From positions 1 through 44,014 of the IMG/VR virus record IMGVR_UViG_3300030102_003253: a stretch of 44,014 bases of DNA, one strand, 5' to 3'. The notes under the pieces are model-generated. The model did not search any database, was not told where the DNA came from, and worked only from the letters and a program-made list of their open reading frames with translations. Below are positions 32,990 through 41,611 of this stretch, piece by piece. The stretch comes from a virus. A program made the translations under genes and the position numbers. Every line of letters starts with the position of its first letter. Position 1 is the first letter of the stretch.

Positions 32990-33824
32990 AAAAAAAGTCT
33001 GCCGTGAGCGGCATCATGACCTCCTGTGTGTTTCCACACTGTAGACAGGCATGTTCAAAATTAATATCCACATCTGGACAAGCGGCTTCATAAACTTTTC
33101 TTAAGTGCCTACAATCTGATGCAGGTATTCTCGATAGACAAGCACGAATCTGTGTCCTATCCTCTACATTGTTAATACTAACAACCATAAGTTCCATCAT
33201 ATAAAGAAGTCTTTCTTGTTCTACTTTATATTTTTTTCTCTTCTTCATGGTTTCGTCAAGACTCTTCTCGGCGTGACCATCAAGGATCTTAAATTCTACT
33301 TCCAAGTTGGTTGCGGGTAGGGTTGTTGTGTAAGTCCCTCTCTCTGTTTTTGTAATCCCTTCTGTAAGGGTTTCTTTGGCACCAACTTCTCGCAGGTCAA
33401 GATGTTTTTCTTCTGGAGTTCCACAGGCTGTGCAGGTAACTTTTACTGGGTAGTATGGTCCTAAGCCAGAAATTCTTGTTGCAAACAAGATGGCGTTTTT
33501 GTCGCCCACTAAAAAATCTTCTAGTTTTAAACTCTTGTCTACTAAAACGCTTTTTAAAAGTTTGTCTATTGCAACGCCCTGACGCAAATAACTTTCGTTA
33601 ATAAGAATATCTTCTTCTTTTGCTGTCATTACTTTTATTTCTACTTTATCAACACCATGTAAAGAATGACCCTCTGGGTAAAATTCACCAGCGGAGGGCA
33701 ACTCTACAATTTCTGTGGGTGTTGGAAAGTCTAAAATGCTATTAGTGGGAGGGGGTGTTGCGCTTCTTGACTGTACGCTAGGTTCTAAGCTGGAACCCAA
33801 CTTTGCCTCATTTCTTGCACTCAT
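32979..33824 (-). CDS. Tail/baseplate assembly protein with zinc knuckles (gp26/chaperone-like)
   Basis: A 281-aa zero-frame product. After a disordered N-terminus come the domain LPSAGEFYPEGHSLHG and KVEIKVMTAKEEDILINESY, then CTACGTPEEKH (about residue 135) and CLQCGNTQE near the end, two CxxC knuckles that may bind one zinc. MMPLTADFFWSK ends the zero frame. The KEEDIL segment and zinc knuckles resemble the gp26/gp51-like baseplate or tail assembly proteins of T4-like marine phages. It lies directly after the tube gene and before the tape measure, the usual position of frameshifted tail chaperones. GAGG precedes the ATG. Confidence 0.72.
   Translation of the reverse strand: MSARNEAKLGSSLEPSVQSRSATPPPTNSILDFPTPTEIVELPSAGEFYPEGHSLHGVDKVEIKVMTAKEEDILINESYLRQGVAIDKLLKSVLVDKSLKLEDFLVGDKNAILFATRISGLGPYYPVKVTCTACGTPEEKHLDLREVGAKETLTEGITKTERGTYTTTLPATNLEVEFKILDGHAEKSLDETMKKRKKYKVEQERLLYMMELMVVSINNVEDRTQIRACLSRIPASDCRHLRKVYEAACPDVDINFEHACLQCGNTQEVMMPLTADFFWSK
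32987..32999 (-). other. Candidate +1 ribosomal frameshift site
   Basis: Coding strand GAC TTT TTT TGG T, with seven T at 32990-32996. A Phe tRNA on the second TTT can slip one base forward onto another TTT, and the next codon becomes GGT. The zero-frame stop comes three codons later. Confidence 0.6.
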
Positions 33825-33848
33825 TATACCTCTTATTTAGTTGTGTGA

Positions 33849-34349
33849 TTATCCTTCGTACTCAGCCCAATCGTATTGGATTGACACTGAGCATTCAATT
33901 AGACCCTCGTCTGAGTAACCGTGTTGACCAAAGTCTGCACTGGTTAGAAAGGCGTTGGTGAGGGTCCAAGTTGAAATGATGTTCCCGGCTGTATCAACCT
34001 GAGAAATGATGATGTTGCCCAAAGCAGAAGACAATGTGGCTTTGGATAATGTAGATTTATCATTTGCTGTTGCAGGTTGACGAACACCGGATGCCTTTAA
34101 TAAGTCAATCAATTTCTTTGCCACTGAACTATCGCCAACTACATCATAGATAGTAAATTCTACTGGTGTCCAAGTAACTTTACCGGGGTAGTAGAACTTG
34201 TATTGTGTATAGTCAGCCTCCATTGTACCAATTTCCAATGCAGGTAGCTTTGCTGATTTGATAAGAAAAGGCTCTGCGATGGTGGGCATAGTTACCGTGT
34301 ACTGGTAACTTTTCTTAGGCTCTAACTGTGCTGAATTCCAAAATGCCAT
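33849..34349 (-). CDS. Tail tube protein (gp19-like)
   Basis: A 166-aa tube protein. The pattern WNSAQLEPKKSYQYTVTMPT, FLIKSAKLPALEIGTMEADY, GKVTWTPVEFTIYD and the C-terminal IECSVSIQYDWAEYEG is typical of gp19-type tubes in myoviruses. Length equals T4 gp19 closely (163). Hexameric rings of it stack to form the tube inside the sheath, whose gene is directly upstream. AAAGGAG precedes the ATG. Confidence 0.9.
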   Translation of the reverse strand: MAFWNSAQLEPKKSYQYTVTMPTIAEPFLIKSAKLPALEIGTMEADYTQYKFYYPGKVTWTPVEFTIYDVVGDSSVAKKLIDLLKASGVRQPATANDKSTLSKATLSSALGNIIISQVDTAGNIISTWTLTNAFLTSADFGQHGYSDEGLIECSVSIQYDWAEYEG

Positions 34350-34365
34350 TTTTTATTGTCTCCTT

Positions 34366-37173
34366 TTACTCAAATGTGGCTGCTGAATTTGTGATTACAA
34401 AATCAAGTGCGATAAATTCGATTGACTTTGCTGGCTTCAAGAAGACCTTTGCGTAAAGGACATTTCTATCACGAAGCTCTGGTGTCGTTGTTGTCTCGTC
34501 TAGAACTAGTTTGTAGTCTTCTAGACCAAAGCCTGCCTTGATATCGCGCAAGATTGGCTCTGCTTTTGAGAGGAAGTTGTTCCAAGTGTCTGGGACATTC
34601 TGCTCAAAGAGAAGATCATTGGCTACTGCCGTGATTTGGCGCTTGGTGAAAATCAACAAGCGGCGTACATTAATTCTATCCAATGCTGAAGCGTCTGTCT
34701 GCAAGGTCTTTTGACCAAGAATGACAACCCCCTCGTTAGGGAATGTTCCGATTGGATTGATGTTTGCTTCGTAGAGGTCGTCGCGATCCTTTGAACGGAG
34801 TCTGTCGGCGACACCTAGAACTCTTAGACCACCTGCGCCCTTAGTCAAACCACCTCTTGTAAAGCCTGCTGGTGCGAACCAAGGCTCTGCATTTCTATCG
34901 GTGAAAGAGAATGCTCCAATTGCAACAACTGATGGTGGAAGCCATACTGTGCTGTCGGAGAAACTATCCTGAACTCTTACCCAAGGGTAGAAAGCGCATC
35001 CGAAACTTGTGTTAATTGCTCTGTTGTTTAGATTGTTAACAGTTGCGGTGACCGAACCAACGCGAGATGAGAATCCATCACTGGTTTCTGATGTTGGCTG
35101 GTAGCCGCCCTTAAGATCAATAACTGCGAGGCAATCACCACGGTCTTGAGCAAGGTCAAGCAACTTGTCTGTAACGGTAGTTGTTGTAACACCGGGAATA
35201 GAAAGAATGTTTGTTTGTACAACCTCGGGATCTTTGACTGAATCAATTGCCACTGTCATTGCATGGTAAGCGTAACTTGAACGCTCACTTTCACCGTCCA
35301 TGTTGCGATTTGCAAAGGGATCTTTCTCGGTGATATCCATGGCGTCGTAGCCACCAAACATTGGCATTGTGAAGCCCTTTGGTGCCAAAGCGCCGGTGAG
35401 AATTGAGTAAGCACCGCTAACTGCTGTGAGCGAGGTGCCGCCCTGTCTTGAACCACTGGAGTAGGTCATATTACCATCTGACTCAACCAAATCATCTAGT
35501 GTAAAGATGTGTGAGAACTCTGTGAGTGCGTTGAGACTGCTGAAGTTGTTTAATGAAGCTGGCTTTGTTCTTAGGAAGTCTGGGATTGAATCATCAAAGA
35601 TTGTTGAGCCAGTTCCTCTTGTAGCCGTCAACCCAAAGAACGCTGCCTGTGGACTGCTTACATCACCTACGGCGGTCGTTGAACGCAATGGGATGCTTGG
35701 GAATTTAAACACTACTGGACCAACTTCGTTTCCTAGAACCAAGTCGCCTGATGAGGCTAATGGGAAGAAAGTCACGTTTGGTTTGGCTGCGTTTGGCAAA
35801 GTGCCGGTGGCAGATAAGAAATCGTTTGCAGCGACCAAAGCCGAACCAGATGCCAAAGTGACATTCTTAAACTTTGATGGTCCAAAGAATCCGTATGGTA
35901 GCAATGAGGAATCAATTGTTCCATCATCAACTGCTTGAGCCATTGACATACGAACGTAACTTGAGTTATTTGGGTATTGACCGTATGTTTTGTAAACTCT
36001 TTCGTTTTCGTCCCACTCAACATTCTGGTCACCAATCTGAGCAGCAATGTAATTTGTGGATGCGGGGTTAAGGTTTAGATTATTAAATCTTTCCACCTCG
36101 CGGAGTTTTGCGTCGTTGTCATCCATTCTACGGATAATAACGTTAAACGTACCGAACTGACCGGGGCGTTTTGCTGGTCGAATGTTCTCGATCGAAATCT
36201 TGATAGCACCCTGATCGTATTCTCCGGTCTGTAGACCAACGAACTTGAATAGTTTGGTTGCACGGTCATTCTTACCAGCATCAAAGCCGTCTGAACTTGC
36301 CAACAAGTCCTGAGAAATTACATCTCCAGTTTCGGCATTAACAAATGTTCTTTGAAAGTCAGCGCCGTCAACAGTACCATTGTCGAGTGGCACAGCCATT
36401 GCAAATGCAATGTTACCAGCACCGCCAAGGTCTTCGGTAATCGCTCTATCGAACGTCTCACCTAAGAAGTATTCTTCTTGATTGGCTGTTGGCGTAATAG
36501 CCGTCGTGGTTCTTGTTGGGTTGGTGTTCAATACCGAACGAATGTACTTTCTAGAAGTTCTGTCGAAGTTTACTGCTGTCTCTAGTGTTCCACCACCACG
36601 CACAATACGAAGAGTAATTTCGTTGTTTGTTGTTTGCATCAACTGCCCTGAGCCTGTTACGGCAACAGCGTTGGGAACGGTACCACTAGTCTGAACATGC
36701 GTGTCAGCATCGCAGTAAATGATTGCACCCAAAGTGCCTGTGTGGTTACCAGCGGAAGCAGAATTAAATACGAATAGACCGTATGCTCCGCCGCCAGTGT
36801 TGCTGAAGTCGGCTAATTTCCAACCTGCTTCGCCACCAGATGACTTGTTAGGATGCTCTTTACCAATTAGGCGAACAAAATTAATAGTTGAACTATTTCT
36901 TAACCATGCTTGCGCTGCATAGGTGCCATATGTCGCACAACCAAAGGCGGGATTTCTAAATGCATCTACGTTCTCTGTACCGGCGATTGGTGGTCCGAAA
37001 ACATCCACAAACTCTTCAAACGAGTCTACCTGTACAGGGCGCAATGCCGGTCCTCTTAGAGAACGACCAATAATTGTTGGTCCTTCGGCGGCTGGCTCTG
37101 ACGGTAATTGTGAATTATCGATTTCATTGATGAAAACGCCGGGAGATACAAATTTAAACTTTTTTACTGACAT
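34366..37173 (-). CDS. Contractile tail sheath protein (gp18-like)
   Basis: A 935-aa sheath protein. N-terminal VSPGVFINEIDNSQLP is the sheath hallmark, followed by GPTIIGRSLRGPALRPVQVD and the F-E-E-FVDVFGPP segment. The C-terminal core contains PPSVVAIGAFSFTDRNAEPW, FAPAGFTRGG, NPIGTFPNEGVVILGQKTLQ, INVRRLLIFTKRQI and a final beta strand (AKSIEFIALDFVITN). It is much longer than T4 gp18 (about 660), with extra beta-rich, Thr/Ser-rich inserts in the middle (residues about 130-620) that likely face outward. A marked ACTATTTAT motif and GGAG precede it. Confidence 0.95.
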   Translation of the reverse strand: MSVKKFKFVSPGVFINEIDNSQLPSEPAAEGPTIIGRSLRGPALRPVQVDSFEEFVDVFGPPIAGTENVDAFRNPAFGCATYGTYAAQAWLRNSSTINFVRLIGKEHPNKSSGGEAGWKLADFSNTGGGAYGLFVFNSASAGNHTGTLGAIIYCDADTHVQTSGTVPNAVAVTGSGQLMQTTNNEITLRIVRGGGTLETAVNFDRTSRKYIRSVLNTNPTRTTTAITPTANQEEYFLGETFDRAITEDLGGAGNIAFAMAVPLDNGTVDGADFQRTFVNAETGDVISQDLLASSDGFDAGKNDRATKLFKFVGLQTGEYDQGAIKISIENIRPAKRPGQFGTFNVIIRRMDDNDAKLREVERFNNLNLNPASTNYIAAQIGDQNVEWDENERVYKTYGQYPNNSSYVRMSMAQAVDDGTIDSSLLPYGFFGPSKFKNVTLASGSALVAANDFLSATGTLPNAAKPNVTFFPLASSGDLVLGNEVGPVVFKFPSIPLRSTTAVGDVSSPQAAFFGLTATRGTGSTIFDDSIPDFLRTKPASLNNFSSLNALTEFSHIFTLDDLVESDGNMTYSSGSRQGGTSLTAVSGAYSILTGALAPKGFTMPMFGGYDAMDITEKDPFANRNMDGESERSSYAYHAMTVAIDSVKDPEVVQTNILSIPGVTTTTVTDKLLDLAQDRGDCLAVIDLKGGYQPTSETSDGFSSRVGSVTATVNNLNNRAINTSFGCAFYPWVRVQDSFSDSTVWLPPSVVAIGAFSFTDRNAEPWFAPAGFTRGGLTKGAGGLRVLGVADRLRSKDRDDLYEANINPIGTFPNEGVVILGQKTLQTDASALDRINVRRLLIFTKRQITAVANDLLFEQNVPDTWNNFLSKAEPILRDIKAGFGLEDYKLVLDETTTTPELRDRNVLYAKVFLKPAKSIEFIALDFVITNSAATFE

Positions 37174-37199
37174 ATTTTGTTCACTCCTAATTTGTCTCT

Positions 37200-37208
37200 A
37201 TAAATAGT
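37200..37208 (-). promoter_or_regulatory. ACTATTTAT motif
   Basis: Coding-strand ACTATTTAT about 26 bases before the sheath ATG. Member of the recurring set; function inferred. Confidence 0.5.
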
Positions 37209-37230
37209 GCTTATTTGCTTGAAAAGTAAA

Positions 37231-38040
37231 TCACTCCTCAACAAATGATTTAGCACCGCCTCTGATTTGGGGAGTGGCACCGACTATTGTCCTTTCTTTA
37301 TTAAATTTAATATTGACTGCATTTTGAGACGATTTAATAACCGCGTCATCAAGATTCTCGATTCTAGGGAATAACGCGCCCCTTACTTCTATTACGAACG
37401 ATGTCTCAAAAAATCTTTCGTCCGCATCAAGGTTTTCTGACACCTTGTCAAAAGAAAACTGGTCTGGTATAGTGGCATAATAAGTATGACCTTCATTTTC
37501 AAGTTTTACACCCCGGTAGTTGTTCGCTGTGATGAAGCCATTTAAAATTTGGTTCATGTCTGTGAGGTAACTTGTTTTAACTGTAATTCCGTATGACGCC
37601 ATGACTGATATCACATTGTTAGAAAACAATGTTTCGTATACAACTTTCTTGTTGTCAAATACCCTGTTGGATACCCCAAATTTTTTTCTTGCGGCTGCGT
37701 TTGCGAATTTTTGTGTTTCAACTGGTAATATTCTTCTGGCAATCGGGAAGTTGTTTGAACCGGGAGTGAACGGAAATCCCTCGTTGTCCCTTTCTATTGA
37801 TTCTCTGTATACGGTCAACAAAGGATAAATTAAAGTCTCACTGTCATCTCTTAATTCTTTTGTTTTCTTTATTTGATATGCCCTCTCGGCAGAAGACCAC
37901 AAAATAGGCACCTTTTCTTGTTCACCACTTCTTACGGTGTACAATCTTAAATCATTTTTAATAAAGTTAAAAAGGGCAGTATCCATAGTCTCTATGGAAG
38001 ATTCAACAAATACCTGTTCGCTTACTCTTTCATTAGCCAT
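37231..38040 (-). CDS. Neck/tail-terminator-like protein, 269 aa
   Basis: I choose the ATG at 38040, preceded by AGAGA purines; the frame up to 38076 lies inside the neighbour. The protein has EKVPILWSSAERAYQIKKTK and TLIYPLLTVYRESIERD, a pattern seen in marine myovirus neck proteins. Its size and its place just before the sheath match T4 gp15, the tail terminator, so I infer that role. It overlaps the preceding gene by eight bases. Confidence 0.68.
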   Translation of the reverse strand: MANERVSEQVFVESSIETMDTALFNFIKNDLRLYTVRSGEQEKVPILWSSAERAYQIKKTKELRDDSETLIYPLLTVYRESIERDNEGFPFTPGSNNFPIARRILPVETQKFANAAARKKFGVSNRVFDNKKVVYETLFSNNVISVMASYGITVKTSYLTDMNQILNGFITANNYRGVKLENEGHTYYATIPDQFSFDKVSENLDADERFFETSFVIEVRGALFPRIENLDDAVIKSSQNAVNIKFNKERTIVGATPQIRGGAKSFVEE

Positions 38041-38512
38041 TAAATAAATTCTCTCTTGCCTTAATGCATGTTGCATTTACTTCGTATTTCTGTCCGTCTT
38101 GACCAAACAATCGTTTTGAGCCACGAGTTTCTACAATTTCATAGTAGTCGCCGTCATAGTGAACAAAATCCCCAATTCTAACAATTAGATTTTGATCCTC
38201 GGTCAAACGTTTTCTGTGAAAATAAACATTAATTCTTTGTATTTTATCAACGCCCGCTTTAGTTTGTAGAATATCAGAGGCTTCTGTTTCCACTCTGGCG
38301 TATACCCTAACGGGTGGAAGAAAGTTCTTTTCTTTGCTCTCGCCATAAATTGGGTGAAAATTTGAACTATCAATGTCAATTGCATAATAAGCAACGACTT
38401 GCCCTACGACGTTTTCAATTAATTCTGTATTTACCTGACGTACTAGATCCCTTTCTTTCTTTCCTACGAATAGAGGGGGAGGTGGAGCGTCTGGACGTGT
38501 AAATTTAGCCAT
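38033..38512 (-). CDS. Neck/head-closure-like protein, 159 aa
   Basis: A 159-aa protein with a Pro-rich start (FTRPDAPPPPLFVGKKERDL), then AYYAIDIDSSNFHPIYGES and a beta-rich end (VRIGDFVHYDGDYYEIVETR). The VGDFVxYDGxYYEI strand pair is typical of head-closure or stopper proteins at the neck. Position between connector and terminator agrees with gp14-type function. Not proved by sequence alone. Confidence 0.65.
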   Translation of the reverse strand: MAKFTRPDAPPPPLFVGKKERDLVRQVNTELIENVVGQVVAYYAIDIDSSNFHPIYGESKEKNFLPPVRVYARVETEASDILQTKAGVDKIQRINVYFHRKRLTEDQNLIVRIGDFVHYDGDYYEIVETRGSKRLFGQDGQKYEVNATCIKARENLFNG

Positions 38513-38516
38513 TTAG

Positions 38517-39770
38517 TTATCCTACATAGATTGCGTTTGGAACATTCTGCAATAGCTTTGCACTGTTCTCAACAATCGCTGCATCTCCTTCTGAAAGGGC
38601 TTGGTAAGTTAGTTGGTCGAGAAGTTCTTTTAATTCTGTTTTTAGATTTTGTTGTTCTTCTCTTGCTTGGCTGATAAGGTCTGGACCGTTTAAAGTCACA
38701 GACTCGTTGGGGATTGGAATCGAACCAAACTTGGAACGAACCTGCCCCAAAATCTCTTTTGACAAAGCCAAACCGTAGCGGCGAATCCACTGTTTACCAA
38801 CAGAGTTGATGTTATCGTAGGGGATGTTTGCAAAGGGCAGTGTATTCATATTATTTACACCCTTCACTCCGCGCAGACGAGTTGAGTCTACAGTATTGGC
38901 GTCTTCATCGATGGTGAACGTAAACCAAATAATGTCATCAGCAAAAACAGTGTTGCCGGGGGGTGGATAAACTTTTAAGAAGTTGTTTTGTAGTTCATAA
39001 GAATAATGTGAAAAACGAACGGTCGCATGGTCTTCAAAAGCCATAGCCTGTAAGCGGTTCTGCCAAGTTGGAATAACTTCATATGTGCTATCGTCGGCAT
39101 ATTGCCCATAGGTTGAAAGATTGCCTACGACGTTAAGCCCACCGTAGTAACTAAAGAATCTCCACATTGCATTATTACTTTTGTAATAAACATTGCGAAT
39201 TAAAACTTTTTTATTGTTGACCTTGTTAAAAAAGTCTGATGTGGCAATTGAACTTGAGGTTTGCACCACATCTTGTAAATCATATTTTTGTTTATTTGGC
39301 TCTAGTTTAAAACTGGCTGAATATTCGGTTAGTGTTCCACCAACACCAGCCTCAGAGGAAATTCCCTCTGCCACACGACGAGCGTAAGCAAAACCAAAGT
39401 TTGGAAAGTCTCTCGATGCATCTGTTGCTCCACTTGAAATTTCTCCATCTTCGTCAAACGAAGCCGTGGTTGCACCAAGCATGTCAGAAAGAACATTTTT
39501 AGCCTGATGCGAGTTAACAATGTAAGAATATTCCAATACTGCCTCTTGATATGCTGCGTAAACATTGCCTGTTTTTATTTCGATATCGAGAACATCCCCA
39601 CCTAATTTTTTATAAACATAGGCAACTTGATCTGCTGCGCCACTAATAAATGGTGCGCTGTCGCTGTATACTGTAAATGGCAGTGCTGCGGCGACATCTC
39701 CTGTTGATCCAGTGGCTGTTAATATTGAAGTGCTTGTGGTAGAAGCGGGACTTAATTGTGGTACAGGCAT
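38517..39770 (-). CDS. Head-tail connector/adaptor-like protein, 417 aa
   Basis: A 417-aa protein. The N-terminus is Ser/Thr rich. Residues about 45-90 contain YVYKKLGGDVLDIEIKTGNV and YAAYQEAVLEYSYIVNSHQA, resembling adaptor proteins that begin with a helical bundle (LGxPVxxIEITxxQxxxAIxxALxxY). Later segments are VIPTWQNRLQAMAFEDHATV and a C-terminal helical GPDLISQAREEQQNLKTELK. First gene after the capsid terminator; an ACTATTTAG motif and GAGG lie before its ATG. Neck adaptor (gp13-like) is inferred from context. Confidence 0.68.
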   Translation of the reverse strand: MPVPQLSPASTTSTSILTATGSTGDVAAALPFTVYSDSAPFISGAADQVAYVYKKLGGDVLDIEIKTGNVYAAYQEAVLEYSYIVNSHQAKNVLSDMLGATTASFDEDGEISSGATDASRDFPNFGFAYARRVAEGISSEAGVGGTLTEYSASFKLEPNKQKYDLQDVVQTSSSIATSDFFNKVNNKKVLIRNVYYKSNNAMWRFFSYYGGLNVVGNLSTYGQYADDSTYEVIPTWQNRLQAMAFEDHATVRFSHYSYELQNNFLKVYPPPGNTVFADDIIWFTFTIDEDANTVDSTRLRGVKGVNNMNTLPFANIPYDNINSVGKQWIRRYGLALSKEILGQVRSKFGSIPIPNESVTLNGPDLISQAREEQQNLKTELKELLDQLTYQALSEGDAAIVENSAKLLQNVPNAIYVG

Positions 39771-39788
39771 TTTTCGATTTCCTCTTCT

Positions 39789-39797
39789 CTAAATAGT
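39789..39797 (-). promoter_or_regulatory. ACTATTTAG motif
   Basis: Coding-strand ACTATTTAG about 18 bases before the connector ATG, just behind the capsid terminator; well placed to restart transcription. Function inferred. Confidence 0.45.
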
Positions 39798-39803
39798 TTC
39801 CCC

Positions 39804-39840
39804 AAAGAGAAACCCCCCGCCTACCGAAGCAGACGAGGGG
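39804..39840 (-). terminator. Rho-independent terminator with UUCG tetraloop after the capsid gene
   Basis: Coding strand CCCCTCGTCTGC, loop TTCG, GTAGGCGGGGGG (39813-39840) can form 12 pairs including G-U; closing C-G on UUCG is the very stable cUUCGg. TTTCTCTTT follows. Confidence 0.85.
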
Positions 39841-39863
39841 CAACTTTTAATTAAAGGCTAAGA

Positions 39864-41591
39864 CTATACAATGTCTTGGCAGATAACCAGACCGTACATG
39901 CTACCACGTACCATCTGTTTAGCGTACCTAGTCATAACACCCTTGCGTGGCACAAAGTCTTCCGTACCAAAGATGGTAGGAGTGACCTGTAGTGGAACGT
40001 AGGGAGCGTAGACGTAGCCGCTCTCTAGGAAGCTGTTACCCTTGCGACCAACGAGAATTACGTTGCGTGGGAAGTAAGGATCGACGTAAACGTCAAACTT
40101 CTTGGAGATGCTACCAACATTTACAGCACCGGCTGTGCCATTGGCGTCAACGGTAACGTTAGCGCGGAAGCCAGCGGTGAACTCTAGAATGTTAGCAACT
40201 TCTGGTGAGCAAACGATGAAGTTTGCGCCACCGCGAACAGTGCGACGGTGAATCTCAGCGGACACATCGTTGATGGTCTCGATAAGAGTCTCGTACCACT
40301 CGCTAACCGTACCTGTGAAATCTGGCGTGCCGGAAGCACCGATTTCTGCACCTGTGGTACGATTTACAAACTTACCAGCGGAACGGCTCCAGTAACGCAC
40401 TGCGTTCTTGGAAGCACCGTTAACGAGGTCGTTCAAGATTTCCTGATCGATCTCTAGAGCGATTTGCTCTGAGAGAATGCTCGTCAACTCAACCTCTGCG
40501 TCGAGGTTGTGGTAAGCGTTAAGGTCTTGACCCAACTCTGGTGACCACTTAGCCTTGAGCTTTTTGGTCTGAGCAGTAACAGCAACGCTGTCAACCTTAA
40601 TGTCAATCTCTGGGATTGCAGTGTTAGCCTCTAGTGCCCACTCGGAAGCACCCTTAACACCACCAACTGCGCTGGCTGCATCAAAGTTGTCCTTGAGAGG
40701 AGCATCGAGTGCTGAAGCGGCAGTTAGAGCAGTAGACAACTGAGCAGGTGTACGACCAGTTTTACTAGCCGTGGGGATGGCGACCAAGAGAACTCGGTTT
40801 TGATTATCTGGATCAATACGAGTTAGACGACGAACGAGTGTTTCGTTGCTAAGACCGCCTGAGCTAATTGCAACCAAGTTGTCCATGTCAACGTCTTTAC
40901 TGGCGAGGGTAGCCACTGGGACGGAGCAAACAACAACGTTTGTACCTGAAGCGATGTCAGGGTCAAAGCGAAGGAGTTTGTCTAGACCAGCGCCGTCGAT
41001 ACCAGTGGCGTCATTTGAATCGATCGTTGATGTGCTGATGCCAGCGCCGTAGTTACCAGAAGCAACTGCGGAGATGGTGAGACCAGTTACGGAACCAGTT
41101 GGTGAGGCGTAGCCGTTGTTAAGGGAGTATGGTCCCTCTTCAGCGCCCTGCCCGACGGCGGGATCGCCACTGAGATTTAATGAACCAGTGATACCGGAAG
41201 CAAGCTTGTTGCCACCGTAGACTGACTCTCCACCAGTGTTGCCCAACTTAGTTGATTGGAACGCGAAGTCCAAGAAGAAGATGAGACCTGATGGCAAGCT
41301 CATTGGTTGAACTGAAACGAGTTCGTTGGCGATCAACTCACCGAAAACACGACGGACGATTGGGAATGCGACGGATGAAAATCCCTCGACATTGCCACCA
41401 GCCATGGTTGATGCTTCACGAAGAAGCTCTTTGGCTTGGTTCTCTAAGAGACGAGCCATGTTGTTTTTAGTAACATCATTATCGAGACCTTCCAAGAGAC
41501 CTGTGCTTTCCCACTTAGTAATGAGAGCAGCACCTTCTTGACCAAGATCGCGAGCAACGATGCCTTCTGTTAATTTTTCTAATGCAGACAT
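39864..41591 (-). CDS. Major capsid protein (gp23-like)
   Basis: A 575-aa T4-type capsid protein. The start at 41591 follows AGGAGGT by nine bases; the longer frame to 41642 is rejected. N-terminal ALITKWESTGLLEGLDND and ARLLENQAKELLREAS, then SVAFPIVRRVFGELIANELV and VQPMSLPSGLIFFLDFAFQS are gp23 hallmarks. The C-terminal KKFDVYVDPYFPRNVILVGR, YAPYVPLQVTPTIFG and TRYAKQMVRGSMYGLV close the HK97-type core. GLLE/G near residue 34 fits the T4 protease cleavage pattern (L/I-x-E/G), so the first 34 residues may be removed. Gly/Ser-rich inserts lie near residues 120-210. Confidence 0.95.
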   Translation of the reverse strand: MSALEKLTEGIVARDLGQEGAALITKWESTGLLEGLDNDVTKNNMARLLENQAKELLREASTMAGGNVEGFSSVAFPIVRRVFGELIANELVSVQPMSLPSGLIFFLDFAFQSTKLGNTGGESVYGGNKLASGITGSLNLSGDPAVGQGAEEGPYSLNNGYASPTGSVTGLTISAVASGNYGAGISTSTIDSNDATGIDGAGLDKLLRFDPDIASGTNVVVCSVPVATLASKDVDMDNLVAISSGGLSNETLVRRLTRIDPDNQNRVLLVAIPTASKTGRTPAQLSTALTAASALDAPLKDNFDAASAVGGVKGASEWALEANTAIPEIDIKVDSVAVTAQTKKLKAKWSPELGQDLNAYHNLDAEVELTSILSEQIALEIDQEILNDLVNGASKNAVRYWSRSAGKFVNRTTGAEIGASGTPDFTGTVSEWYETLIETINDVSAEIHRRTVRGGANFIVCSPEVANILEFTAGFRANVTVDANGTAGAVNVGSISKKFDVYVDPYFPRNVILVGRKGNSFLESGYVYAPYVPLQVTPTIFGTEDFVPRKGVMTRYAKQMVRGSMYGLVICQDIV

Positions 41592-41611
41592 AGTTGTTTT
41601 ACCTCCTTTGG

